DNA of 64,000 nt, taken from Streptomyces sp. NBC_01591 (lineage in GTDB: Bacteria > Actinomycetota > Actinomycetes > Streptomycetales > Streptomycetaceae). Position 1 is the first letter of the stretch. Every line of letters begins with the position of its first letter. Made by a program: the position numbers and the translations under genes. The notes under the pieces were generated by a model. It had not been told where the DNA came from. It saw only the letters and a list, made by a program, of their open reading frames with translations, and searched no databases. Below, one piece after another: positions 51,670 to 60,880 of the stretch. The stretch spans positions 558,001 through 622,000 of the forward strand of contig NZ_CP109328.1 of NCBI RefSeq assembly GCF_035918155.1, in the 5' to 3' direction.

Positions 51670-52929
51670 GTGAACGACGGACCGGACACGACCACGGACG
51701 TCGAGCCCCTGCTCCGCGCCGAAGCGCCGCAGGTGCTCGGCGCGTTGGTACGGCGCTTCGGCCGCTTCGACATCGCCGAGGACGCGGTACAGGAGGCGCT
51801 GCTGGCAGCGAGCCGGACGTGGCCGGCCGAAGGTGTGCCGGAGAATCCGCGCAGCTGGCTGATCCGGATCGGCTACCGGCGGATGGTCGACCTGCTCCGC
51901 TCCGAGCAGGCACGGCGCCGACGTGAGCAGGAAGTCGGCATGGCCGAACTGGCCATGCAGGAACCGGCCCGCCAGGCGGGTCCTGCGCAGGAGACTGACG
52001 ACGGTCTCACCCTGCTGCTGCTCTGCTGCCACCCCGTGCTGAGCACCGCCTCCCAGGTGGCTCTCACCCTGCGCGCGGTCGGCGGTCTGACGACCGCCGA
52101 AATCGCCCATGCCTATGGAACGACCGAAACCACGCTGGGGACGCGGATCAGCCGCGCCAAACAGCAGCTGGCCCGCTCCGGCGCCCGCTTCACCACGCCG
52201 ACTGCCGCCGATCGGGACAGCCGCATGACCGCCGTCATGCGGGTGCTCTATTTGATCTTCAACGAGGGCTACACGGCCTCCGCCGGTGACGAACTCGCCC
52301 GCATCGACCTGACCGGAGAGGCGATCCGGCTGACCCGGATGCTAGGCACCGCGGTGCCGGAAGACACCGAGATGACCGGCCTGCTGGCGCTGATGCTGCT
52401 CACCGAATCGCGGCGTGCGGCCCGCATCGGCGACGACGGCGGGCTGGTGCCGCTGGACAAGCAGGACCGCACGCGCTGGAATCGCGATCTGATCCGCGAG
52501 GGGACCCAGCTGATCGACGGCGCCTGGAGTCGGCGCGAGACGGGCCCGTACCAGTTGCAGGCGGCGATCGCCGCCCTGCACGCGGCGGCCGCGACGCCGG
52601 AGCGGACGGACTGGCCGCAGATCGCGATGTTGTACCTATGGCTTGAACGGCTCACCCCAACCGCGCCGGTGCGGCTGAGCCGGGTGGTTGCGGTGGCCCA
52701 GGCTTACGGACCGGCCCGAGGGATGGCACTGCTCGACGATCTCAACCAGCGCCACGGACTGGATCAGGACCCTCTCACCCGGCAACGGGAACGCGCGGTG
52801 CGCGCCCACCTGCTGCAGATCACTGGCGACGCGGGCGGTGCGACGACGCTGTACCGCGAGGCGGCCGCCCTGACCGACAACCAGGTCGAGCGCCGCTACC
52901 TGCTCGACGAAGCCGACCGCCTCACCTGA
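51670..52929 (+). CDS. ECF42-type RNA polymerase sigma factor
   Basis: A 419-aa sigma factor. Sigma-2 (VRRFGRFDIAEDAVQEALLA, AASRTWPAEGVPENPRSWLI) and sigma-4 (LTTAEIAHAYGTTETTLGTR, ISRAKQQLARSG) are followed by a long TPR-like extension (DUF6596) with MRVLYLIFNEGYTASAGDEL and a tail ALTDNQVERRYLLDEADRLT. That layout, and the DGPF gene in front, define ECF group 42, in which the C-terminal extension regulates activity instead of an anti-sigma factor. GTG start. Confidence 0.92.
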   Translation: MNDGPDTTTDVEPLLRAEAPQVLGALVRRFGRFDIAEDAVQEALLAASRTWPAEGVPENPRSWLIRIGYRRMVDLLRSEQARRRREQEVGMAELAMQEPARQAGPAQETDDGLTLLLLCCHPVLSTASQVALTLRAVGGLTTAEIAHAYGTTETTLGTRISRAKQQLARSGARFTTPTAADRDSRMTAVMRVLYLIFNEGYTASAGDELARIDLTGEAIRLTRMLGTAVPEDTEMTGLLALMLLTESRRAARIGDDGGLVPLDKQDRTRWNRDLIREGTQLIDGAWSRRETGPYQLQAAIAALHAAAATPERTDWPQIAMLYLWLERLTPTAPVRLSRVVAVAQAYGPARGMALLDDLNQRHGLDQDPLTRQRERAVRAHLLQITGDAGGATTLYREAAALTDNQVERRYLLDEADRLT

Positions 52930-52948
52930 CCGTCTCAGCGAGCCCCGA

Positions 52949-53044
52949 TCATCGGCTGCGGCTCGCTCGCCGTTGTTCGGCACTGAGCTGCTCCTCGGCA
53001 TCGCTCATACGGCGGGGCGCGTCGTCATCGAGACTGCGGGGCAC
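52949..53044 (-). CDS. 31-aa small ORF with a strong ribosome site
   Basis: A GTG preceded by GAGAGGAGGAGTTC opens a 31-residue frame ending SDAEEQLSAEQRRASRSR. It lies 28 bases after the stop of the next gene upstream on the same strand. The ribosome site is better than that of most genes here. The product is charged and helical; function unknown. Confidence 0.4.
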   Translation of the reverse strand: MPRSLDDDAPRRMSDAEEQLSAEQRRASRSR

Positions 53045-53072
53045 GAACTCCTCCTCTCCTCTTCCTATCGGG

Positions 53073-53645
53073 TCAGCGGGCGAAGGCTTCGGTGAGGCGC
53101 ACGCTGTAGCCGTCCTCTTCCATCAGCACGACGGTGACGCCGAACGGGTCGGGATGGTTCAGCTCGATGGGGATGAAGGCGAAGTCCACCGCGGCCTGGA
53201 TGGGCGGCACCAGCTCGCCGCCGGGCTGCGGCGCAGGTACTGGCCTCCAGTCGGGGGCGACCGACGCCCAGCCCTCGGGACTACGGGACAGGAGCTGCTC
53301 GTCGTAGGGGAACTGGTGCAGCACATGCCCGTTGCGGGTGGCGAGCACCATGTTCATGCACGGCGCCGGGCCGACGACGGGCAGCTCGCAGGCGGTGGCG
53401 ACGTCGTGGGTCTCCCAGGCGAGGACGACCTCGTCCGCGCCGGCGGCCGCGGCGATGTTCGCGAGCTCCGCGATCCCGGCGAGCGCGTCCTCGCCGACCT
53501 TGATCGGGCGGACCCAGATCAGCCCGACCAGCTCGCCGCGGACCAGCGGCATGATGACCGGACGCGGCACGGTCCCCTCACCCAGCCCCGCGGTGTACGC
53601 GTCCTTCATCACGCCGACCAGTGCGTCCCACATCCGCGCTTCCAC
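53073..53645 (-). CDS. hypothetical protein, 190 aa
   Basis: GTG at 53645 has GGAGGGG upstream; a longer frame to 53687 has none. The product is soluble: PRPVIMPLVRGELVGLIWVR, AAAAGADEVVLAWETHDVAT, ELPVVGPAPCMNMVLATRNG. The C-terminus (DPFGVTVVLMEEDGYSVRLT) is beta-rich. Similar proteins are scattered in actinobacteria; I cannot name a function. It may be transcribed with the 31-codon ORF downstream. Confidence 0.65.
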   Translation of the reverse strand: MEARMWDALVGVMKDAYTAGLGEGTVPRPVIMPLVRGELVGLIWVRPIKVGEDALAGIAELANIAAAAGADEVVLAWETHDVATACELPVVGPAPCMNMVLATRNGHVLHQFPYDEQLLSRSPEGWASVAPDWRPVPAPQPGGELVPPIQAAVDFAFIPIELNHPDPFGVTVVLMEEDGYSVRLTEAFAR

Positions 53646-53715
53646 GGAAGCCCCTCCATCTGCCGATCCGATTACCCACCCTGCCACGGGGGTTGAGGTC
53701 GTGTCAGCGGGATGA

Positions 53716-53913
53716 TCAGCCGGCCCCTGACCGCGTGCGTCGGGGAGGAGAAGCGCGGTCGCAGGCGGTGACCGCCTGCGGGGAGCCGGTGCCGCTGTGC
53801 TGCTCGTCCCACTCCTGGATGACCGTGCGCAGCATGGCGGCGTATTTGAGCGTGTGCCATCGAAGGTTGGTCGCGAGGACCTGAGATCTCGTCAAGGTCA
53901 GGCGTTCTACCAC
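53716..53913 (-). CDS. small hypothetical protein, 65 aa
   Basis: A GTG start overlaps the TAG of the DUF4265 fragment (GTGGTAG). The product starts VVERLTLTRSQVLATNLRWH, then TLKYAAMLRTVIQEWDEQHS, a helical, natural-looking sequence; the last fifteen residues are Arg/Pro/Ser-rich. Unrecognised. Confidence 0.4.
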   Translation of the reverse strand: MVERLTLTRSQVLATNLRWHTLKYAAMLRTVIQEWDEQHSGTGSPQAVTACDRASPPRRTRSGAG

Positions 53914-54128
53914 TCGTCAGTACCGCGGCCGACTTCGTAGTGCCACCAGCCTTCCTTCTGCCCTCGATCCAGAAGTGCCTTGATCCCGGCGAAGTCCGCG
54001 CCGGCCGGAGCGGTGAAGGCCACCATGGGGAAGTCCGCACTGAAGACCTCGCCTCCGAGCGCGAAGGCGGAGAAGCTCTGGTGCACCGCCTGAGGGCTGG
54101 GCCCCAACGGGCGACGGCTCGGATCCAA
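53907..54128 (-). pseudogene. DUF4265 protein, C-terminal fragment
   Basis: The minus strand reads PQAVHQSFSAFALGGEVFSA, DFPMVAFTAPAGADFAGIKA and LLDRGQKEGWWHYEVGRGTD. This is the C-terminal third of DUF4265 proteins (FxLGGExxSxxFPxVAxxVPPGADFxxIxxLLDxGxxEGWWxYE). The N-terminal two thirds are gone, and the recombinase gene starts just beyond. Insertion or deletion next to the recombinase is likely. Confidence 0.6.
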
Positions 54129-54200
54129 TCAGATCCGATGGCTTCTGATGACAGGGTTTGATGACAGCAAGGTCGGTTCCCTCCTGCGAAAGAGGGCGTG

Positions 54201-55130
54201 ATGGCCAACCTGGTCTACAAGCGGGTGTCGCCCGATCAGCAGTTGACCGACCGTCAGAATCTCGTCCTCGCCGAGGCCGGGATCGAGGACCCGATCCCGT
54301 TCGAGGAGGAGTCCGGTACCTCCAGCCGCCTCCACCCGCTCCAGCGCCCGAAGTTCGGCGAGCTCCTCACGTACGGGCGGCCGGGCGACACCGTGCACAT
54401 CCCTGAGATGTTCCGCCTCGTGCGCGGTACCCAGCACATCCTCGACGTGCTCGACGTCCTGCACCGCGACCGTCTCGCCCTGCGCATCCACGACGGCGCG
54501 TTCTCCGCCATGGACCTCACCGCCCGCCACCCGCGCACCGGCGAGCTGCTGTCCACCGTGAAGTTCATGGTGCAGACCCTCGCCGCCGCCGGCGAACTCC
54601 AGCGCGACCTCCAGGGCGAGCTGACCTACGACGGACTGCGGGCCGCCGAGGCCAAGGGCAAAAAGGGCGGCCGATGCCCGGCGATCAAGGCCGACAAGAC
54701 CAGCGACGTGCGCACCGCATACCTGGACGGCCGGTCCATCGCTGCCCTGGCCCGCGAGCACGGCGTCAGCCGGGGCGCCGTCCGCACGGCCGTCGGCGAC
54801 CTCATGCCCGAACACGCCGCGGGCCACGAGGACACCCCGGCGCTGGAGCTGCCGGTCACCCTCGACATGCCGGGCAAGGTCGCCGACTTCCTCCGTGCCG
54901 CCGAACTGGACGACGCCGAGCGGGCCGCGCTCGACCACGGCGTGACCGTACGGCGCGTGCCAGGGCTACACCCTGCGCGTCAGTACCACGCCCGCAGTCC
55001 ACCGCCAACTCCTCGACCGCTGCCAGCCCCTCGGCGGCACCCAGGGCGCCCGGCGATCCCGGCACAGCGCAAGGCCCGCCGCGAGTACGGGAACCACGTC
55101 AACGCCCTCACGGTCGGCACTCGACGCTGA
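54201..55130 (+). CDS. serine recombinase with a C-terminal frameshift
   Basis: A 309-aa resolvase/invertase-family protein. The start MANLVYKRVSPDQQLTDRQN carries the Arg-x-Ser catalytic pair in YKRVSPDQQ. LLTYGRPGDTVHIPEMFRLV and RRT-like parts follow, with a helix-turn-helix near 175-200 (LDGRSIAALAREHGVSRGAV). Near 54960 the frame should continue as GYTLRVSTTPAVHRQLLDRC, found one frame off, so the last part is shifted and reads as Pro/Arg-rich residues. The catalytic and DNA-binding parts are intact, so activity is possible. Confidence 0.75.
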   Translation: MANLVYKRVSPDQQLTDRQNLVLAEAGIEDPIPFEEESGTSSRLHPLQRPKFGELLTYGRPGDTVHIPEMFRLVRGTQHILDVLDVLHRDRLALRIHDGAFSAMDLTARHPRTGELLSTVKFMVQTLAAAGELQRDLQGELTYDGLRAAEAKGKKGGRCPAIKADKTSDVRTAYLDGRSIAALAREHGVSRGAVRTAVGDLMPEHAAGHEDTPALELPVTLDMPGKVADFLRAAELDDAERAALDHGVTVRRVPGLHPARQYHARSPPPTPRPLPAPRRHPGRPAIPAQRKARREYGNHVNALTVGTRR

Positions 55131-55236
55131 GTGGACCCAAGCCCTGGCTCACCTCGGCGATAAGCCTTCGGCGAGACCGATCCTGCGCGGAGCCGTCCCA
55201 GGTCAGCGATAGCGCTGAAACCTACTGGCGGGTTGC

Positions 55237-55482
55237 TTGCTCCCTGGTGTCTGGGCTAGGACTCCGGGGCCGTGCCGGGTCATTCAGCGGTTGCGGCCGC
55301 TCCTGGCGATCGAGCCGACCACTCGCCCGGCCAACGCCGTGGAACGGCTGTGGATCGCGGACGGCACCCTGATCCCGGTGCGGGACCGGAAGGTCGGCGC
55401 GTCCGATCCGAGCCGCAGAGACACGTTCAAAAGCCGGGGTCAAGGTCCCATAATGACCGCTGGTCAGGTTGTCATCAACTGA
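55237..55482 (+). mobile_element. IS5-type transposase fragment
   Basis: The plus strand reads VIQRLRPLLAIEPTTRPANA, VERLWIADGTLIPVRDRKVG and AS. This is the segment with the first catalytic Asp of IS5-family transposases (ERLWxxDGTLIPVRDR). The frame then departs and stops at 55482. It lies downstream of the recombinase gene. Confidence 0.65.
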
Positions 55483-55490
55483 CCGCCCAG

Positions 55491-57404
55491 TCAGTGGGGC
55501 GGCGGAGTCGGGGCCGTCATGAAGTCCCGTACGCGCAGGGGGCGTTCGACGATCCGGATGTCGCCGAGCCAGCCGTGCATCAACTGGTCGAGCCTGCCCC
55601 CGTATTCATAGGCGCCGAGCAGCCAGGGCAGACCCGCGGTGGCGAGACCGGTGGTGCGGGTGGCGGGGTTGCGGGCGACGACGCAGCCGTCGACGTACAT
55701 CGTCGTGTGTTTGCCGTCGTTGACGACCGCCACGTGCCACCACCGGTCGCGCGGCAGCTCATGGCTCCAGTTGGTGACGGCTCCCGGCTGGTTCAGCGGC
55801 GCCGCCGCCCACTGGAGCCCGGGGCCGTCCGACACGGAGAGGGTGGCGACGGGCTCGTCCAAGTCGCCGGACGTCTTGCCCGCGGCCCCGAGCGTGCCCC
55901 GTCGGCCGAGTACGGCGCTCCAGGCATTGCGTCCGGCGTCCCAGTCGGCGGGGAGACGGAGGAAGGCCTCGATGGTGTAACCGGATCTGAAGGTCTTGGT
56001 GTTGAGCGGTGCGTTGTTCTCCGTACGCAGATACGCGCCCCGCAGTGGCGGCTTCGAGCCGTCGAAGTAGAGGCTGCCGTGGCCGGGCTGGTCGGGGTGG
56101 TGGCCGGTGGACCAGCGCAGCGCATCGGGCGCGCTTCCGGGCACGGCTTCGCGCACCAGGTCGTTGCGGTGCCCGGACAGGTCGGGGACGCGCAGATCGG
56201 CGGCGGCGGAACCGTCCGGGTGCGTGGGCGAGTCGAAGCGCCAGTAGGCGACGGTGCCCGGTATCAGCAGTCGCTCCGCCGGGCGGGGGCCGCGCACCGG
56301 CACGGGCGCGAAGCCGGCGAACCGCTTCTCGAAGTCGATGGGGACGGCGAACCGGTCCTGCGGGCCGGTCAGCTCGATCTCGCCGCGTTCCAGTTCGTTG
56401 AGCCGCTCGCCCGCCCGGCCGAGGATCCACGGCGAGATCGTCTCCACGTCGATGGTGTTCCTGGCCAGGTCGAAGCGGTAGAGGCGGATCATCGCGCTGC
56501 CGCCGTAGTAGCGGTTCTGGTAGTTGGTGAGGTGCAGATGGACGTCGTTGCCCGCGGTGTTCTTGCGGGTGGTGCGCCCGGCGGGCCAGTAGTGGCCGTT
56601 GAGGGTGAGGAAGATCTGGTCGTGCCCGGCTATCAGCTCGTCCCACAGATGCTCTCCGTGGTCGGAGAATTCGGCCTCGTCGCCGTCCGCGTCGGCGTAC
56701 ACCAGCTCGTGGGTGGTGAGGACGACCGGCGTGTCCGGGTGCTTGGCGATGACGTTCCGGGCCCAGGTGAGGGACGCCGCCGACGGCCGCCAGTCGAGCG
56801 CCAGCACCAGCCACTCCCGCCCGGCGGCGCGGAACACGTGGTACGTGTTGTAGCCGTCCGGGGTCGCCCCGCCGAACGTGGGCAGCTGCCGCATGCGCCG
56901 CGGACCGAAGGTGTCCAGGTACGGGGTGCGGCCGCGCCCGTCGTCGGTGGACGACTTGATGTCGTGGTTGCCCGCGACGACGCTGTAGCCGACCTGCCGC
57001 CGGTCGAGCAGCTCGAAGGCCTCGCCGATCGCCTCGAATTCGTCGGCCCGGCCGCTCTCGGTGAGGTCGCCCAGATGGGACAGGAACACGATGTTCTCGT
57101 CGCGCCCGTGATCGAGGACGTAACGCAACGAGGCCTCGACCGGAGCCTTGTTGATGCTAGCCCCGTCGAAGAGGTACTGGGTGTCGGGCATGACGACGAG
57201 CGTGAACCGGGGGCTCTCCGGATCGGGTCGCCAACGGGACGTGGCGGCACCGGCGTTCTGCTGGGGGAGAGCCGCGGCGGGGGTGGCGGACACGAGCCCC
57301 GTGGCCGCGGCGGCGGCACCGGTGAGCGCGGCCGCCCGCAGGAACGTACGACGCCCGGCGTCGGGCAGGAGTGGTCCGTCGGGCTGGTGGAGGGGGCTGC
57401 ACAT
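55491..57404 (-). CDS. Tat-exported metallophosphoesterase with LamG-like C-terminal domain
   Basis: A 637-aa secreted phosphoesterase. Residues 19-40 (RRTFLRAAALTGAAAAATG) form a twin-arginine signal. The calcineurin-like domain has VVMPDTQYL, FLSHLGDLTESG, AGNHDIKS, and TLNGHYWP, the metal-binding Asp, Asn and His residues. From about 400 a concanavalin-like LamG domain follows (YWRFDSPTHPDGS, YTIEAFLRLPADW, WWHVAVVNDGKHTTMYVDGC). It would hydrolyse phosphoesters outside the cell; LamG may bind sugars. ATG at 57404 has GGAG upstream. Full length. Confidence 0.9.
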   Translation of the reverse strand: MCSPLHQPDGPLLPDAGRRTFLRAAALTGAAAAATGLVSATPAAALPQQNAGAATSRWRPDPESPRFTLVVMPDTQYLFDGASINKAPVEASLRYVLDHGRDENIVFLSHLGDLTESGRADEFEAIGEAFELLDRRQVGYSVVAGNHDIKSSTDDGRGRTPYLDTFGPRRMRQLPTFGGATPDGYNTYHVFRAAGREWLVLALDWRPSAASLTWARNVIAKHPDTPVVLTTHELVYADADGDEAEFSDHGEHLWDELIAGHDQIFLTLNGHYWPAGRTTRKNTAGNDVHLHLTNYQNRYYGGSAMIRLYRFDLARNTIDVETISPWILGRAGERLNELERGEIELTGPQDRFAVPIDFEKRFAGFAPVPVRGPRPAERLLIPGTVAYWRFDSPTHPDGSAAADLRVPDLSGHRNDLVREAVPGSAPDALRWSTGHHPDQPGHGSLYFDGSKPPLRGAYLRTENNAPLNTKTFRSGYTIEAFLRLPADWDAGRNAWSAVLGRRGTLGAAGKTSGDLDEPVATLSVSDGPGLQWAAAPLNQPGAVTNWSHELPRDRWWHVAVVNDGKHTTMYVDGCVVARNPATRTTGLATAGLPWLLGAYEYGGRLDQLMHGWLGDIRIVERPLRVRDFMTAPTPPPH

Positions 57405-57586
57405 GGGTGTCTCCGCGAGGACGATCGTCGGGGGTGATCGTCTGCAAGCTAGCCGCGGGACCGGGGAGGAATGGCCTGTAAGGGCGACATCCGGGCGAAG
57501 ACTCCATGAATTGCCCGCTCCGGGGCCCGCGGTGGGGCCGCAACGCTTCACGATCCGGTCGGTTTCCGCGTTCGACTCCGACGTCA

Positions 57587-57618
57587 CCTCCCCGACCAAC
57601 AGGGTCTGGTCGGGGAGG
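57587..57618 (+). terminator. 12-bp stem-loop upstream of the ALA synthase gene
   Basis: CCTCCCCGACCA and TGGTCGGGGAGG pair perfectly around an 8-base loop. A smaller palindrome GCTACCC-GGGTAGC follows at 57691-57709. The stem-loop lies in the 517-bp divergent region between the phosphoesterase and the ALA synthase genes, so it may be an insulator or attenuator. Confidence 0.5.
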
Positions 57619-57921
57619 AGTGCCCCGCCGCCCTTGGTGAGTTCAGGCTCCCTCCGGTACCTCGTGGCCGGGCCGGTGGCGGCCCTGATGGCTACCCCGA
57701 TCGGGTAGCTGCTTCGATGCGACGCTTCACCTGTCCGAACGCGCTGTATCGGATCTGACGTGACGGCAAGAATGGAGTCCGATCCGTCGAAAAGATGGCA
57801 TTCGCGAGAGTTCATCGTTGAGTCGCCGTCGCCGCCACACCCGGAAAATCGACTGATCCGGATGATTCGACTGACTTCGGCTGACGAATATTCCTCACCT
57901 CGGCTTGAGAGGACGAACGAA

Positions 57922-59154
57922 ATGAATCTGCATCTGGAATCGTATTCCGATGTGGCCACTGATGCGGAGCTCTCGGAGTGCCGGCTCGAGAACATGGAAG
58001 TCGGGCGGCGATCCGGCCGGTTCCCGCAGGCCGATGCCCGGCTGGTCGGGATGGAGTCGCAGATCAAGGTCTGGTGCAGCAACGACTACCTCGGCATGGG
58101 GCAGAACTCCAAGGTCATCGCTGCCATGAAGACCGCGATCGACAACCACGGAGCGGGTTCCGGCGCTTCCCGCAACATCGGCGGGACCAGCCAGTACCAC
58201 GTCCAGTTGGAGCGGGAACTCTCGGACCTCCATGGCAAGGAGGCCGCGATGATCTTCACGTCGGGGTATACGGCCAACGATGGAGCCCTCACCGTTCTGG
58301 CGAGCACGCCCAAGGACACCATCGTTTTCTCTGACGCGCGGAATCACGCATCGATCATCGACGGAATTCGGCACAGCGGATCGCAGAAGAAAATTTACCA
58401 ACACAATGACGTCGCACACCTGGAAGAACTGCTGGCGGCCGCTCCCGCCGACCGTCCCAAGCTGATCGTGCTGGAATCCGTCCATTCGATGCTGGGCGAT
58501 ATCGCGCCGGTCCGCGAGATCGCCGATCTCGCGGACCGGTACGGTGCCACGACGTACCTCGACGAGGTGCACGCGGTCGGCATGTACGGTCCTCAGGGTG
58601 CCGGCATCGCCGCGCGCGAGGGCATCGCGGACCGGTTCACGATCGTGATGGGCACCCTGGGGAAGGGCTACGGCACGATCGGCGGATACGTCGCGGGACC
58701 GGCCACCGTCATCAATGCGGTCCGCAGGCTGTCGCGCCTGTTCGTGTTCACCACCTCGTTGCCGCCGGCGATCGTGGCCGGCGCGCTGGCGTCCGTCCGC
58801 CACTTGCGGACGTCCGAGGCCGAGCGCAAGACGCTGTCGGAGAACGCGCGGATGATGCACCGTCTGCTCGGTGAGGCCGACATCCCGTGCCTGTCGCCCG
58901 ACTCGCACATCGTCTCCGCGATCGTAGGGGACTCCAAGGTCTGTCGGCAGGCGTCCGAACTGTTGCTCGACCGGCACGGGGTCTACGTCCAGTCGATCGC
59001 CGCTCCGGATGTGCCCGCCGGTGAGGAACTTCTCCGGATCACCCCGTCCGCGATCCACGAGCCGCAGGAGGTCGAGCAGCTTGCCGACATCCTGCGCGGT
59101 ATCTGGCGAGAGCTGGGCATCGCCACGGCAAGCGATCGGAGCGGGCGTTCATGA
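57922..59154 (+). CDS. 5-aminolevulinate synthase (C5N-unit biosynthesis)
   Basis: A 410-aa PLP enzyme of the alpha-oxoamine synthase family. CSNDYLGMGQ, GAGSGASRNIGGTSQYHVQL, VHSMLGDIAPVREIADLADR and YLDEVHAVGMYGPQGAGIAA are the ALAS signature; the lysine of GTLGKGYGTIGGYVAG binds PLP. It makes 5-aminolevulinate from glycine and succinyl-CoA. Actinomycetes make heme by the glutamate route, so a separate ALAS signals secondary metabolism, namely the 2-amino-3-hydroxycyclopent-2-enone (C5N) unit. ATG at 57922 with GAGAGGA. Overlaps the ligase (ATGA). Confidence 0.93.
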   Translation: MNLHLESYSDVATDAELSECRLENMEVGRRSGRFPQADARLVGMESQIKVWCSNDYLGMGQNSKVIAAMKTAIDNHGAGSGASRNIGGTSQYHVQLERELSDLHGKEAAMIFTSGYTANDGALTVLASTPKDTIVFSDARNHASIIDGIRHSGSQKKIYQHNDVAHLEELLAAAPADRPKLIVLESVHSMLGDIAPVREIADLADRYGATTYLDEVHAVGMYGPQGAGIAAREGIADRFTIVMGTLGKGYGTIGGYVAGPATVINAVRRLSRLFVFTTSLPPAIVAGALASVRHLRTSEAERKTLSENARMMHRLLGEADIPCLSPDSHIVSAIVGDSKVCRQASELLLDRHGVYVQSIAAPDVPAGEELLRITPSAIHEPQEVEQLADILRGIWRELGIATASDRSGRS

Positions 59155-60671
59155 CCGGGTCGATGGCTTCCATCCTCGCCGATTCCGCTGCCCGCAGGCC
59201 CGCGCATCCGGCTGTGGTGTACGGCTCCGAGCAGTTCTCCTACGTGCAGTTGTGGGACCGGGCCCGCCGGTACGCCGCGACACTGAGAGAGCAGGGGGTC
59301 GGCCCCGGGGACAAGGTTTCGCTGCTGCTGGCGAGCTCTCCGGAGTACGCGGCCCTGTACTTCGCCGTACTGGCGCTCGGTGCCGTGGTCGTGCCGATCA
59401 ACCCCCTCCTGAGGCCTGCGGAGATCGATCATGTGCTGAGGGACTCCGGATCGCGGGCCCTGGTGTTCGCTGGCGCCCTCTCCGCGGAGACCGCCCGCAG
59501 CGCGAAGGAGGCCGGGGCCTACCTGCTCACGGTCGGGGACACGCACCCCGAGGCGGTCCGTATCGGCGAAGCGGCCAAGCCCGTCGACACGTTCGTGGAG
59601 CGCGCGCCAGGGGACCTCGCCGCGATCCTGTACACGTCCGGCACCACCGGCAGGCCGAAGGGGGTGCTGCTGACGCACGGCAACCTCGTATCGAACATCC
59701 GGAGCGCGGCTGTGGCACCCTTCGCGTTCGATGGCGGCGACGTCCTCCTGTGCGCTCTCCCGCTGTCGCACAGCTTCGGCCAGATCTGCTGCATGGCGGT
59801 CAGCTTCCACGTCGGCGCGACCATGGTCGTGATGCCGCGCTTCGTGGCGGGCGAGGCCCTGCGGCTGATGCGTGTGCACGGGTGCACGGTCTTCATGGGC
59901 GTCCCGACCATGTATTACACGCTGCTCGATGAGGTCGCGAACGGCGCGGAGAGCCCACGGCTCTCCCGGGTGTACAGCGGCGGGGCCGCTCTTCCGGTGC
60001 CCGTGCTGGAGCGGGTTCGGACGATGTTCGGTTGCGAGGTCTACGAGGGCTACGGGCTGTCGGAGACGTCCCCGGTGGTCGCGTACAACATGCCAGGCAT
60101 TCCCTGCAAGCCGGGCACGGTGGGCCTGCCCATCGAAGGCGTGGAAGTGGGCATCGCCGACGCCGAGGTGGAAGGCCGCATCAAGTTCGTGCGGCAGGGC
60201 GAGGTCGGTGAAGTCGTCGTGCGCGGGCCCAATGTGATGGCCGGATACCTCAACCGCCCGAAGGAGACCGCGGAGGTTCTGGTCGACGGCTGGTTCCGCA
60301 CCGGTGACCTGGGCATGCAGGACGCGGACGGATATCTGTCGATCGTCGACCGCAAGAAAGACATGATCATCCGCAGCGGCTACAGCGTCTATCCGCGCGA
60401 GGTGGAGGAGACGCTGCTGGGCCACCCGGCCGTGGCCGGCGTCTCGGTGGTCGGGGTGCCGAGCGAGAAGTTCGGGGAAGAGGTGTGCGCCGTTGTCGTG
60501 GTCGGCGCCGACTACACCCCGGGCGACGACCTCGCGAGCGACATCATGGCCTGGAGCAGGAAGCGGATGGCAGCCTACAAGTACCCGCGCCGCGTCGAGT
60601 TCGTCGAGACCTTCCCGCAGGGGGCCAGCGGGAAGATCCTCAAGCGCGAACTCGCCAGCCGCTACGCGTGA
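59151..60671 (+). CDS. AMP-forming acyl-CoA ligase (C5N-unit biosynthesis)
   Basis: A 506-aa adenylate-forming ligase. LYTSGTTGRPKGVLLTHGN (A3), YEGYGLSETSPVV (A5), DRKKDMIIRSGYSVYPRE (A8) and GKILKREL (A10, with the catalytic Lys) are all present. In C5N clusters a ligase next to ALAS turns 5-aminolevulinate into its CoA ester, which the ALAS then cyclises. Coupled to ALAS by an ATGA overlap. Confidence 0.92.
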   Translation: MTGSMASILADSAARRPAHPAVVYGSEQFSYVQLWDRARRYAATLREQGVGPGDKVSLLLASSPEYAALYFAVLALGAVVVPINPLLRPAEIDHVLRDSGSRALVFAGALSAETARSAKEAGAYLLTVGDTHPEAVRIGEAAKPVDTFVERAPGDLAAILYTSGTTGRPKGVLLTHGNLVSNIRSAAVAPFAFDGGDVLLCALPLSHSFGQICCMAVSFHVGATMVVMPRFVAGEALRLMRVHGCTVFMGVPTMYYTLLDEVANGAESPRLSRVYSGGAALPVPVLERVRTMFGCEVYEGYGLSETSPVVAYNMPGIPCKPGTVGLPIEGVEVGIADAEVEGRIKFVRQGEVGEVVVRGPNVMAGYLNRPKETAEVLVDGWFRTGDLGMQDADGYLSIVDRKKDMIIRSGYSVYPREVEETLLGHPAVAGVSVVGVPSEKFGEEVCAVVVVGADYTPGDDLASDIMAWSRKRMAAYKYPRRVEFVETFPQGASGKILKRELASRYA

Positions 60672-60847
60672 CGTGAGCCGAGGCACCACCCGTCGACGCC
60701 AGGGGTGCCTTGTCGCCCAGGTCGGGGAGCGGGTCCGGCAACCGGCGTCGGCGCCACTCCCCGATGAACGCCGTCGATGCGGGAAGGTGATGCGGAGAAC
60801 GGGCCGGACCCGCGGCCCTGCCCCACTTCCGGCGGTTCGGTGCCGGG

Positions 60848-60875
60848 GCGTCGAGGCGGCGGTCCGCCTCGACGC
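60848..60875. terminator. 12-bp stem-loop between convergent genes
   Basis: GCGTCGAGGCGG and CCGCCTCGACGC pair perfectly around a 4-base loop, between the acyl-CoA ligase stop and the efflux gene stop. It can end both transcripts. Confidence 0.85.
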
Positions 60876-60880
60876 TCGGG

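Noticed and set aside
55272..57437. 721-codon plus-strand frame opposite the phosphoesterase
   Set aside because: Antisense shadow; the minus strand carries a Tat signal and calcineurin-like motifs.
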